Assembly: GCA_016214985.1 (NCBI GenBank)
Contig: JACRMM010000035.1
Coordinates: 126,052-173,805 of the forward strand
Origin: Deltaproteobacteria bacterium
GTDB taxonomy: Bacteria; Desulfobacterota; Deferrisomatia; Deferrisomatales; JACRMM01
Length of the DNA: 47,754 nt
Direction of reading: 5' to 3'
The notes under the pieces: generated by a model
Seen by the model: the letters and a program-made list of their open reading frames with translations, nothing else
Told to the model about the DNA's origin: nothing
The model's database searches: none
Shown: positions 17,340 through 24,623 of the stretch, piece after piece
Layout: every line of letters starts with the position of its first letter
Numbering within the stretch: the stretch's first letter is position 1
Program-made: the position numbers and the translations under genes

Positions 17340-17493
17340 CCCGCCACGTTCCAAGGAGGGCCTTACTGTAGCTCACCACATCGTTCGGACCACCGCCCTC
17401 CATGCGCATCAAATATTCGGCGGCCACGAAATCGTGCTCCGCTCGTTCGGCCCAGAGACGGGCATCGCGCAGGCGATCAGCGGGGCCGCGCAT
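17320..17493 (-). pseudogene. truncated HEPN-domain protein, partner of the nucleotidyltransferase
   Basis: A 57-codon frame starting at ATG 17493, overlapping the nucleotidyltransferase stop by 17 bp as in MNT/HEPN operons. Residues 8-42 (DRLRDARLWAERAEHDFVAAEYL and PNDVVSY) match the start of HEPN proteins, but the sequence then departs and terminates, losing the catalytic RX4-6H region and three of the helices. The toxin half of the module is therefore broken. A second, even shorter copy of the same start lies at 20685-20741. Confidence 0.65.
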
Positions 17494-17806
17494 AGAGAAC
17501 CTGCCCTTCCCTGGTCGCGGGCCGCACGATGGTGCCGACGCGGTCTCGGTCTCGCTCGAGCTCCTCCGGCGTCACGACGATCAGGTCGAGGGAAAGCTCC
17601 CGATCCGCCAGCGCGAGGTCGATGGCGGTGGCTTGCTTTCGTCGCGACCCCTGAATCGACATGCCTACGAGCAGATCCACGTCGCTGTCGGGGCCCGCCG
17701 TGCCTCGCGCATGGGAGCCATAGAGGATGACCGACTCCGGATGAAACTGATCGACGATACGGTGCACCATCTCGTCAATGGCAGGGTGGCGAACATTCGA
17801 CCCCAT
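17477..17806 (-). CDS. MNT-type minimal nucleotidyltransferase (antitoxin of an MNT/HEPN pair)
   Basis: 109-aa Pol-beta-like nucleotidyltransferase. Active-site motif LYGSHARGTAGPDSDVD supplies Gly30-Ser31 and the metal-binding Asp42 and Asp44; a third acidic strand follows in [16 protein letters not shown] proteins of this type inactivate a HEPN RNase by AMP transfer. The frame opens earlier with GTG, but ATG 17806 has AAAGGAG six bases upstream. The overlapping HEPN gene is truncated, so the antitoxin seems to have lost its toxin. The C-terminal 35 codons are duplicated at 20.7-20.8 kb, fused to a piece of the RtcR-like gene. The sigma-54 activator gene lies 41 bp upstream on the same strand. 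Confidence 0.8.
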   Translation of the reverse strand: MGSNVRHPAIDEMVHRIVDQFHPESVILYGSHARGTAGPDSDVDLLVGMSIQGSRRKQATAIDLALADRELSLDLIVVTPEELERDRDRVGTIVRPATREGQVLYARPR

Positions 17807-17847
17807 CCGTCGCTCCTTTCCGCATCTCACCTTGTGACAACGTATTG

Positions 17848-19350
17848 TCAGAGCTTGACCCCGTACCGCTCGAGCCAGTTCGTCAGCGTCTGATAGCTCG
17901 GCAAACCTACCAGGGCGGCCGCCCGGGTCTTGTTCCCGTGAGACTCGGCCAGGGCGCGCTCCAGGTAGTGCCGGGCCACGATCGAGAGAAGGTCCGGCAG
18001 CCGCAGACTCTCGCCGAGGGGCCGGTTGAGGATACCATCCGCGGCGGCGGAGTCATTGGGCAGAATGGCGTCCCGGGCGTCGTCCGCCGTGATCGTCGTG
18101 TCACTTGTCCAGATGGCGGCTCGCCTCAGTGTGTTGAGGAGTTCACGCACGTTCCCGGGCCACGGGTGGTTCATGAGAAGGTTTCTCGCGCCTGCCGAAA
18201 GCTCCTTCTTCTCGAAGCCGGGTTCCTCGAGGCTCTCTTGGTTCACCTGGTCGAGAAGGGCATCGATGAGGAGGCCGACGTCTCCCTCCCTCTGTCGGAG
18301 AGGCGGCAACCGCAGAATCGCGACGGCGATCCGATAGAAGAGGTCGGCGCGGAAGCGGCCGGCGGCGACCTCCTCCATCAGGTTCCGGTTGGTCGCCGCG
18401 ACAATCCGGACGTTCACCTGGATCGGTTTGCTGCTCCCGAGGCGGACGATCTCGGCTTCCTGAAGAGTGCGCAGCAGCTTCACCTGAGCGAGCGTCGGGA
18501 GTTCGCCCACCTCGTCGAGAAAGAGCGTCCCACCCTCGGCCTCCTCGAAATGGCCCTTGCGCGTCTTCTCTGCGCCGGTGAAGGCCCCCTTCTCGTGCCC
18601 GAAGAGCTCCGACTCGATCAGCTCCGCCGGGATAGCCCCGCAGTTCAAGGCCACGAACGGCTGGTCCCGCCGGGCGCTCGTCCGGTGAATGGCCCGCGCC
18701 AGGAGCTCCTTGCCGGTGCCCGATTCGCCCTCGATCAGCACCGGGACCGAGCGCGGCGCAACGCGACGGGCTCTGGCGATGACGCGCTGCATCTCGACGC
18801 TTCGGTGAAGGATGTCGGCGAACTCGGGCGCCTCAGGAGGCAGGCCTGCGCTGAGGCGCTTGAGCTCTTCGTCGGGCTTGCGGAGGAGGTCGGGGAGGAA
18901 GTCGGCGGAAATGTCGAAGGGCACCGAGGCGGTCTGCACGCCAGCCTCCGGGGAGGACTCGATCAGCTCTGCCGGGAAGCGGGTCTTGGCCAGCAGGATC
19001 CACACCGCTGCCATGGCCGGAGTGCCCGGGCTGAGGTGGAACGTGAAAGTGCCGGCCGGTCCGATCCGCGTCCAGACATCCGCGACGACCGACACGGCCG
19101 CCTGATAGATGTCGCCGAAGTGGGTCGGTGAGGAGAGGTTGACGGGGTGCAGAGTGATGGGCACCGAGGTCCGGCCGCGCAGCCACCGGAGATATGGAGC
19201 CACTGCCTCCTTCGGATGGTCGCTCAGGAGATGGATCGTGTCGAAGGGCCTGGCGGCGACCGCCTGGCCCAGGGGCCCGACCCCTCGGTCCTCCTCGCGC
19301 GGTGCTCGCAGATCCGCCTTGCCGATCCAAGACACCAAGGCACGGTTCAT
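17848..19350 (-). CDS. RtcR-like CARF-domain sigma-54 transcriptional activator
   Basis: 500 aa. The N-terminal about 155 residues resemble the CARF domain of RtcR: a strand-rich start ([12 protein letters not shown]), HLSPGTPAM (105-113) in the position of the CARF ligand motif (E. coli RtcR has HITTGT), then [18 protein letters not shown], which closely parallels RtcR. The AAA+ domain follows with Walker A GESGTGKE (Lys214), intact GAFTGA (255-260) and Walker B LFLDEVGE; a C-terminal Fis-type helix-turn-helix ends the protein ([18 protein letters not shown]). RtcR activates the RNA-repair genes rtcBA in response to RNA ends. No rtcA or rtcB is in the window. It is flanked by RNA-targeting modules (MNT/HEPN and VapBC), so it may respond to or control RNA damage. 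ATG 19350 is preferred over the longer frame to 19401. Confidence 0.85.
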   Translation of the reverse strand: MNRALVSWIGKADLRAPREEDRGVGPLGQAVAARPFDTIHLLSDHPKEAVAPYLRWLRGRTSVPITLHPVNLSSPTHFGDIYQAAVSVVADVWTRIGPAGTFTFHLSPGTPAMAAVWILLAKTRFPAELIESSPEAGVQTASVPFDISADFLPDLLRKPDEELKRLSAGLPPEAPEFADILHRSVEMQRVIARARRVAPRSVPVLIEGESGTGKELLARAIHRTSARRDQPFVALNCGAIPAELIESELFGHEKGAFTGAEKTRKGHFEEAEGGTLFLDEVGELPTLAQVKLLRTLQEAEIVRLGSSKPIQVNVRIVAATNRNLMEEVAAGRFRADLFYRIAVAILRLPPLRQREGDVGLLIDALLDQVNQESLEEPGFEKKELSAGARNLLMNHPWPGNVRELLNTLRRAAIWTSDTTITADDARDAILPNDSAAADGILNRPLGESLRLPDLLSIVARHYLERALAESHGNKTRAAALVGLPSYQTLTNWLERYGVKL

Positions 19351-19570
19351 CGGGGCCTCCAGAGTCCCTCCCCTATACAACCGATCTTGTGCCAACACCA
19401 ACGGATTTACGGTCAGGGGCGGCCGGGTCGGCGATCCCTGCCCGGTTTACGTGCAATCGCCCTGGCCGGCGTTCGCCGTCGAGGGCCGACGGAGTCAGCG
19501 GCGCGGCCGCTGCGAAACGTCCGCCGGCCGGCGTGCCTCGGAGAGAATGGGTTGAAGCGGCTCTTCCTGG

Positions 19571-19590
19571 GTATATACTCGGCCTATATC
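19571..19590 (+). promoter_or_regulatory. candidate promoter/operator of vapBC
   Basis: GTATATAC is a perfect 8-bp palindrome and a TATATC half-site follows 7 bp later, about 20-40 bp before the vapB start. VapB antitoxins bind such TA-rich inverted repeats over their own promoter. GGGAGG lies just before the vapB ATG as ribosome binding site. Confidence 0.4.
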
Positions 19591-19610
19591 TCTTGCTGGG
19601 AGGGTTCCTC

Positions 19611-19844
19611 ATGCAGACGGCGAAGATCTTCATGAACGGCCGGAGCCAGGCGGTTCGGTTGCCCAAGGAGTTCCGGTTCGAGGGTGACGAGGTGATCGTG
19701 AAGCGGGTGGGGGACGCGGTGTTGCTCTTCCCGAAGCAGTATCGGGCGACGACGATGAAGGACGCGCTCGACGAGCTCGACCCGGAATTTCACCTCGACC
19801 GAGAGCAGCCGAAGGAGCAACAACGTCGAGATTCGGTCGGCTGA
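19611..19844 (+). CDS. vapB: VapB-type antitoxin (SpoVT/AbrB-like DNA-binding fold)
   Basis: 77 aa. The N-terminus MQTAKIFMNGRSQAVRLPKEF and EVIVKRVGDAVLLFP form the swapped-hairpin AbrB/MazE-like DNA-binding domain found in VapB antitoxins; the acidic-basic C-terminal tail is the presumed toxin-binding arm. The stop overlaps the vapC start (ATGA). Autoregulation through the TA-rich palindrome just upstream is likely for the family. Divergent from the RtcR-like gene across 260 bp. Confidence 0.88.
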   Translation: MQTAKIFMNGRSQAVRLPKEFRFEGDEVIVKRVGDAVLLFPKQYRATTMKDALDELDPEFHLDREQPKEQQRRDSVG

Positions 19845-20263
19845 TGCGGTACCTCCTCGATACCGACACCTGCATCTTCCTGATCAACCGCAGTCCAGGC
19901 TATGAAGCCGTCCTCGCCCACCTGGAGGGCCTCGTGTACGGAGAGGTCCTGCTCTCGGCGATCACCCTCGCGGAACTTCGGTTCGGTGTGGCCAAGAGCG
20001 CGAGGGGGCCGGCCAACCTCGAGAGACTGGAGCGGTTCCTAGCTCGGTTCGAGGTCGCGGACTTCGATGCCGAGTCGGCGGCAGCCTACGGCTCCCTGCG
20101 AGCCGATCTGGAGGGGAAGGGGACGCCGATCGGGCCCTTCGACACGCTCATCGCGGCGCAGGCGCTCAGCAGAGACGCCGTCCTGGTCACCAACAACGTG
20201 CGAGAGTTCTCCCGCGTCGCCGGTCTCCGGTGGGAGAACTGGATGGCCTCGGCATCGGCGTGA
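19844..20263 (+). CDS. vapC: VapC-type PIN-domain RNase toxin
   Basis: 139-aa PIN-domain endoribonuclease. Acidic site residues are in MRYLLDTDTCIFLI (D6, D8), SAITLAELRFG (Glu) and GPFDTLIAAQAL (Asp), with the C-terminal VTNNVREFSRVAGL block typical of VapC. Length is normal and all expected acidic positions are present, so the toxin appears active; it cleaves RNA and is neutralised by the overlapping VapB. This is the only fully intact toxin-antitoxin pair in the 16.7-21.1 kb scrap region. Confidence 0.9.
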   Translation: MRYLLDTDTCIFLINRSPGYEAVLAHLEGLVYGEVLLSAITLAELRFGVAKSARGPANLERLERFLARFEVADFDAESAAAYGSLRADLEGKGTPIGPFDTLIAAQALSRDAVLVTNNVREFSRVAGLRWENWMASASA

Positions 20264-20320
20264 CGGTCGGCCTCGAGCCTCGGGTGTCCGCGCAGGGGCG
20301 CGTTGGTGAAGGTGCGGCAG

Positions 20321-20401
20321 TGCCTGTCCCCACGGTACGCCGTCCGATGCCTGTCCCCACGGTACGCCGTCCGATGCCTGTCCCCACGGGCAGTCGTCCG
20401 C
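20321..20401. repeat. three tandem 27-bp repeats with a TGTCCCCACG core
   Basis: Units at 20321-20347 and 20348-20374 are identical; the third (20375-20401) matches the first 14 bases and then diverges. The GTCCCCAC core resembles the small interspersed elements with GTGGGGACAG cores common in Deltaproteobacteria. The array lies at the 3' end of the UPF0175 gene and supplies the repeated codons of its abnormal tail. Confidence 0.8.
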
Positions 20402-20628
20402 GGCTCCTCCTCGTCCAGCTGGATCACGGGAACGCCTATCTTGCCTGCGGCGAGGATGAACTCCGCGCGGCCCATCTCGCAGAGGGCGGCTGCCTTGCCC
20501 GACGACAGGCGGCCGAGCTCGAAGAGCTTTGCCGCGAGGAGGAACCAGGCCTCGTTGGCAAACTCCTCCCGGGACTGGCCGGCGCTGAGCAACACCTCTT
20601 CCAGGATGGCGATGGTGACCTTCTGCAT
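20402..20628 (-). pseudogene. UPF0175-family antitoxin gene with its 3' end replaced by the repeat array
   Basis: The first 75 codons match UPF0175 proteins: VTIAILEEVLLSAG, EEFANEAWFLLAAKLFELGRLSSGKAAALC and GVPVIQLDEEE. Homologues end 10-15 residues later. Here the frame continues through three copies of the 27-bp repeat and on antisense to vapC until 20086, giving an unrelated arginine-rich tail. The family is an antitoxin-like partner of PIN (DUF3368) toxins; no such toxin follows. Likely inactive or altered. Confidence 0.7.
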
Positions 20629-20684
20629 TCACGCATCCAGGCCTGGGACGGCGACCCCGGGGAAAATGGCGCCGCGCGGGCAGG

Positions 20685-20741
20685 TCACTCTCGATCGGCC
20701 CAGAGCCGGGCGTCGTGCAAGCGATCATAGGGACCGCGCAT
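20685..20741 (-). pseudogene. second HEPN-gene start, 18-codon remnant
   Basis: ATG 20741 opens [18 protein letters not shown] and then a stop. This is a diverged copy of the HEPN start at 17493 (MRGPADRLRDARLWAERAE), at the same distance from a copy of the nucleotidyltransferase 3' end. Confidence 0.65.
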
Positions 20742-21004
20742 ACAGGAGCTGCCCTTCCCTGGCCGCCGGCCGCACGATGGTGCCGGTGCGATCTCGGTGT
20801 CGCTCGAGCTCCTCCGGCGTCACGACGACCAAGTCGGCCGTGACGGTCGAATCACTCGTCCAGATGGCGGCTCGCCTCAGGGTGTTGAGGAGCTCACGCA
20901 CGTTCCCGGGCCACGTGTGGTTCATGAGAAGGTTTCTCGCACCTGCCAAGAGCTCCTTCTTCTCGAAGCCGGGTTATCGACGCACGCTGTCTTGGTTCAC
21001 CTGG
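20725..21004 (-). pseudogene. chimeric remnant: RtcR-like AAA+ piece fused to nucleotidyltransferase C-terminus
   Basis: Read on the minus strand, 21004-20834 matches the RtcR-like gene ([18 protein letters not shown] and [13 protein letters not shown]), and 20833-20725 then continues in frame with the nucleotidyltransferase C-terminus ([29 protein letters not shown]). In the intact locus these two points are about 510 bp apart (18.09 and 17.58 kb). The segment is thus a duplicated copy of that locus with an internal deletion joining the two genes in frame. Its right end stops abruptly at 21004, four bases before repeat A. A fusion peptide of about 74 codons is open but has no family-level meaning. 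Confidence 0.8.
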
Positions 21005-21007
21005 TAA

Positions 21008-21104
21008 ACCGGCAGCCCGGGGAAGCGGCTCCCGACGTCTCGGGCTTTGCTGGAGTTGCACGCCGTCGCGATCCGTCCGGGAACCGGCTCGCGACCGGCA
21101 GGAT
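21008..21104 (+). repeat. cassette-boundary repeat, copy A
   Basis: About 97 bp closely matching copy B (26760-26862), including a 30-bp identical run (21041-21070). Its right part corresponds to the last codons of the Uma2-family gene at 36.3 kb (read on minus: LPVAS-FPD), the left part to that gene's 3' flank. The stop of the SNF2 gene lies 15 bp to the right. The left 60 bp of the repeat are missing, cut by the RtcR remnant. Confidence 0.8.
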
Positions 21105-21119
21105 CCGCCGTCCGCCCTG

Positions 21120-22802
21120 TCACGTCGAACCGCTCCGTGATCCAGCGTGCGGCGCTGGCAGCCCGAACAGGCCGAAGAGCTCCTCCTGGGTGAGGGCAAC
21201 CTTCAGGTCGAGGCTCACGTCGTCCACCACTTCCTGGAACAACTCGCGTTTTTCTCGGAGCTTTTGATCGATCCGTTCTTCAATCGTGTTGGCGCACGTG
21301 TAGCGAAAGACAGTGACGGGGTAGGGCTGACCCATGCGGTGGGCGCGGCTTTCGGCCTGCTCCTCGCTCGCGGGGTTCCACCAGCGGTCGAGGTGAAAGA
21401 CGTAGGAGGCGGCCTGCAGGTTCAGGCCCACGCCGCCGGCCCGAAGGGAGAGGAGCAGAGCTTTGTGGTGGGCATCCGAGATGAAACGGTCGACGGCGTT
21501 GGACTTCTGCGCCGAGGACATGGCACCGGTGTACACGATTGGGGCAAAGGCGCTGAGGCGAGCGACTGCTCGGCCCAGCCCGAACGTCTCATCGGTGAAC
21601 TGCGAGAAGACCAGGGCGCGATGACCCTCGGAAACCAAGATGCCGAGGCGCTCCTCGATGTCCTCCAACTTCGCCGACTCACCGGAGGCCGGATCCACGT
21701 TGCAGAGCTGCTTGAGCCGTGCGATCAGCTCGAGGACGTGGGTAATCGTGAGGGCCGGGCCGAACTGCGTGAGCCGGACGATACCCTCTCGCTCGGCGCG
21801 ATCATAGGAGGCGCGCTGGGCGGGACCGAGCTCGATCGTGAGCTCGTGGATACGCTTGGGCGGGAGGTCGTGGAGCACGTCTCGCTTTCTGCGCCTGAGC
21901 TGCACCTCACGCAACTGGGTGCGCGCGCCGGCGGCGGTTTGGCTGGGTCGCGGCCGGTCGCCCGGTTCGCCCGTGAGGAACTCGAACAGAGACACGAGGT
22001 CGTCCACGCTGTTTTCCAGCGGTGTGCCGGTGAGCGCCCAGCGCCGCTCGCGGTAGAGGCGCTTGCACGCCTGGGAGACGCCCGTCTCGCGGTTCTTGAT
22101 GCGAGAGGCCTCATCGAGCAGGACGACGCCCCAGCGGCTGCGCGCCGCGGGGCCGTCGCGCAGGTCCAATACGTCGGCGCGCAGCGTTTCGTAGCCGACG
22201 AGGACGACGTGCGCCGGCAGACGCCACAGGCGCGCCCGCTCGCCCCCGGTGCCCGCGAGGGGGAGGACGATCAGCTCCGGCGCCCATCTTCTCAGCTCGA
22301 CCCGCCACTGGCCGAGCAGCGACGCCGGGCAGACCACAAGCGCCGACGCGATCTGCCCCCGGTGGTAGAGGATGCGCAGCGCGGCGATGGCCTGGACGGT
22401 CTTGCCCAGCCCCATGTCGTCGGCCAGCAGCAGGTGCCGCCGTTGGAGCAGCGACGCGATGCCGTCTTCTTGGTAGGGGAGCAGCGGGGCCGGCCACTCG
22501 AGGAGGCCCTTCGGGGCGAAGAAGGCGGAGAGCGGCGGCTGAAGCACGGCGGCGAGGCGCTGGAGAAGGTCATCCGGCCGCCCGTCGAAGTGCTCGCCCG
22601 CATCCCCTGGGTCGGACGTCGTTGGGAGGGTCTCCTTGTCCTTCTCGGAGAAGTCGAACCAGCCGATCTCATGGCAAAAGGCTTCGTCGCAGGTGGCTCC
22701 GGCGGCGGGCGCCACGGCCCGCGGCACCCCAAGCGCGAGTGTGCCGGGGAAGTGCGACGTCGCGGGCTCGGTGGGAGGGCCTCGCCTCGCCGAGGGGATC
22801 AC
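21120..22802 (-). CDS. SNF2-family DNA translocase/helicase (last gene of cassette 1)
   Basis: 560 aa. An N-terminal roughly 100-residue extension of unknown role precedes a full SNF2 motor: Q-region YQEDG, motif I DDMGLGKT (131-135), motif II LLDEAS (230-233; the usual fourth residue His or Gln is Ser), motif III LTGTPLENS, motif IV VFSQF, motif V SLRAGGVGLNLQAA, motif VI QAESRAHRMGQ. No nuclease or chromatin-reader domain is seen. Start GTG 22802, 12 bp after the stop of the gene before it, with a GGCGAGG stretch ahead; no better start is obvious. It closes a tight minus-strand operon with a BrxD-like ATPase, suggesting an ATP-driven anti-invader complex. The stop lies 15 bp from boundary repeat A. 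Confidence 0.88.
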   Translation of the reverse strand: MIPSARRGPPTEPATSHFPGTLALGVPRAVAPAAGATCDEAFCHEIGWFDFSEKDKETLPTTSDPGDAGEHFDGRPDDLLQRLAAVLQPPLSAFFAPKGLLEWPAPLLPYQEDGIASLLQRRHLLLADDMGLGKTVQAIAALRILYHRGQIASALVVCPASLLGQWRVELRRWAPELIVLPLAGTGGERARLWRLPAHVVLVGYETLRADVLDLRDGPAARSRWGVVLLDEASRIKNRETGVSQACKRLYRERRWALTGTPLENSVDDLVSLFEFLTGEPGDRPRPSQTAAGARTQLREVQLRRRKRDVLHDLPPKRIHELTIELGPAQRASYDRAEREGIVRLTQFGPALTITHVLELIARLKQLCNVDPASGESAKLEDIEERLGILVSEGHRALVFSQFTDETFGLGRAVARLSAFAPIVYTGAMSSAQKSNAVDRFISDAHHKALLLSLRAGGVGLNLQAASYVFHLDRWWNPASEEQAESRAHRMGQPYPVTVFRYTCANTIEERIDQKLREKRELFQEVVDDVSLDLKVALTQEELFGLFGLPAPHAGSRSGST

Positions 22803-22814
22803 CGTTCGCCTCGC

Positions 22815-23393
22815 CTACCGCGCTGGATCGCCCGAGACCCGTGCGGACCCTCCCCCGCTGCCCGGCCGAACTTTCCCGTCTCCAAACTCTCCGCCGTACA
22901 CCTCGCGCAGCCCCTTGCGGAGGCGGGCGAACGGCTCGCGCACGAGGCCGCGACGGCACAGCTCCTCGCAGAGCGCGTGGGCTCGCATGCCGGCGGACGG
23001 CGGGGCGTTGATCCACGTCCACGCTTCGAGATCCTCGGCACCGTCGGGGATCAGGGCAAAGGGGATCGACGGCGCGAGCTCCGTGTGGAGAATCGTCGGC
23101 GGCCCCAGGGTGGGAAGACAGAGCAGGAGGTCGGGCTCGCGGCGGCAGGCATCAAAAAGGGAGTGCCCGAGGGCAGCGATCCCCAGCACATCCACCCGCT
23201 CGTCCGGCCAGAGGAAGCCCGTCGGGGCCGAGAGCGTGTTGTGAACGAACTCCAGCGGCTGGCCCCGGCCGTCCATCAGCAAGAGCGCGCCGAGAAGCAG
23301 CCGTTCCGCGCCGCCGGCGCGCACCACCACGTCCAGGTAGGCCGCGACGCCCACGTCCGCCGCCCTGGGCGCCTTGCGGTACGGAATGGCCAT
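22815..23393 (-). CDS. unknown protein between SNF2 and BrxD-like genes of cassette 1
   Basis: 192 aa, soluble, no motif I recognise. Visible features are hydrophobic strands (VAAYLDVVVRAGGAERLLLGALLLMD), a GFLWPDERVDVLG segment, a proline-rich middle and a basic helical end (LVREPFARLRKGLREVYGG). The ATG lies 3 bp after the stop of the BrxD-like gene, and its stop is 12 bp before the SNF2 start, so it belongs to the operon. The last about 20 residues are Gly/Ser/Arg-rich and may be poorly conserved. Adaptor between the two ATPases is a guess from position only. Confidence 0.7.
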   Translation of the reverse strand: MAIPYRKAPRAADVGVAAYLDVVVRAGGAERLLLGALLLMDGRGQPLEFVHNTLSAPTGFLWPDERVDVLGIAALGHSLFDACRREPDLLLCLPTLGPPTILHTELAPSIPFALIPDGAEDLEAWTWINAPPSAGMRAHALCEELCRRGLVREPFARLRKGLREVYGGEFGDGKVRPGSGGGSARVSGDPAR

Positions 23394-23396
23394 GCC

Positions 23397-24623
23397 CTAC
23401 GAGAACTCTTCCGACGCCGCCTCGAGGACCAGGTCGTCGGGGACCTCTCGGGCGTCGAATTCCACGGCGTCTTCCTGCAGGTCGGGTGCGTAGGCCGGGT
23501 CGTAGCGGTAGAGGTCCCAGAGCGTGATCCACCGACGGATGTCGGCGCGGATGGACGTTCGCACGTCGCGACGGCCGGCAGGCAAGGTGGGAACCGACAC
23601 GCCGTAGGCCTGCTCGTAGATGGCCTTGATGCGGTAGCGGACTTCCTCTTCCTGCTCGGCCGTGGGTGCGGCCAGCCGCAAGGGCGGCGCCTTCAGGAGG
23701 TTGATGCCGCGCTGGCCGTTGCGTTCGCTCTCGTCGAGCGCCGGCGCCGCCGCGGCGAAGCGCGTTTCGTCGTGCTTGCCGGCGACGACCGTGTTCTCGA
23801 CGAACCCGCTGGTCATGGCGAAGATGGGCAGAATGCTGCTCCCGGGTGTCTGCGAGATCGCCTGCCACCAACCGATCTCCTCGTAGGCGGCGATGCGCTG
23901 CTTCAAGGTACACCGCGCGAGACGCTCCAACTCGTCGAAGAGGATGACCAGCCCGTTGCAGCCGCAGGCTCGGAAGAACCGGGCCAGCACGCGGATGCGG
24001 TCGTGGGCCAGCAAGGGGTTTCGCGGGCCGGTGAGGTCGTACACCGCCGTCTGGCCGAGCTCCTTCAGCTTCTTCTTGATGAGCCCCTTGGAGAGCGGTT
24101 TCCCCTCGATGTCGTCGAGGATCTGCGTGCGCAGCTCCTCGTCGGCCCGAAACTCCTCGTAGAGGTGCAGGAGGGCCTGGAACCGGTCGCGGATGTCCGC
24201 GTCGCGTGCCCAGAGTCGCAGGGCTGCGAAACCCTCCGACGGCGTGCTGACGTCGGAGCTCAGCTCGCGCAGGGCCTTGCCGGTGCGACCCGGCGGGCGA
24301 GCGCTCTCGGCGATGGCCTTCAGCACCACGTGGGGGTTGCCCAGCAGCATCTCCGGGCTAATGACCAAGTAGGCCGTCACGAAGTTCGCCCGCTCCGCCA
24401 GCGCCTGGAAGTACTCCAGCAGGTGGGACTTGCCGGCGCCGAAGTTGGCCGCCAGGACGAGCGGCTCCGTCCCCAGGCCAGCGGCAACGGCGTCCCGGGC
24501 GCTCTCGAAGCGGTCTTTGATGTCGAACTGGGTGGTGCCCAGCTGGGCCACGGCGTGCCGGCTGGGGACCCCGGAGCGCAGGGCCTCGATGGCGTTTCGG
24601 GCGAGAACCACGTCTTGGATCAT
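23397..24623 (-). CDS. DUF2791 P-loop ATPase, BrxD-like
   Basis: 408 aa. The N-terminus (ARNAIEALRSGVPSRHAVAQLG) is the characteristic start of the DUF2791 family, which includes BrxD of type 2 BREX. Walker A ANFGAGKSH has Lys65-Ser66; Walker B VILFDELERLAR has Asp230-Glu231; a sensor-type FAMTSGF strand follows near residue 270. The residues are those of an active ATPase. No pglX, pglZ or brxC is nearby, so this is not a standard BREX locus. The start overlaps the stop of the 370-codon gene upstream (ATGA); the next gene starts 3 bp after the stop. The central ATPase of cassette 1. Confidence 0.85.
   Translation of the reverse strand: MIQDVVLARNAIEALRSGVPSRHAVAQLGTTQFDIKDRFESARDAVAAGLGTEPLVLAANFGAGKSHLLEYFQALAERANFVTAYLVISPEMLLGNPHVVLKAIAESARPPGRTGKALRELSSDVSTPSEGFAALRLWARDADIRDRFQALLHLYEEFRADEELRTQILDDIEGKPLSKGLIKKKLKELGQTAVYDLTGPRNPLLAHDRIRVLARFFRACGCNGLVILFDELERLARCTLKQRIAAYEEIGWWQAISQTPGSSILPIFAMTSGFVENTVVAGKHDETRFAAAAPALDESERNGQRGINLLKAPPLRLAAPTAEQEEEVRYRIKAIYEQAYGVSVPTLPAGRRDVRTSIRADIRRWITLWDLYRYDPAYAPDLQEDAVEFDAREVPDDLVLEAASEEFS

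Noticed and set aside
19380..19410. Possible sigma-54 promoter (TGGCAC followed by TTGT) upstream of the RtcR-like gene
   Set aside because: The spacing between the GG and the expected GC element is about 3 bp too long and the -12 GC is missing.
20321..20401. CRISPR array
   Set aside because: Units are directly adjacent with no spacers, only three copies, and no cas gene nearby.
20894..21199. Minus-strand frame of 101 codons and similar 109-codon frame at 26.6-27.0 kb as a conserved protein
   Set aside because: Their similarity comes from the non-coding 3' flank of the Uma2 gene in repeats A and B; the frames are not maintained in copy C.
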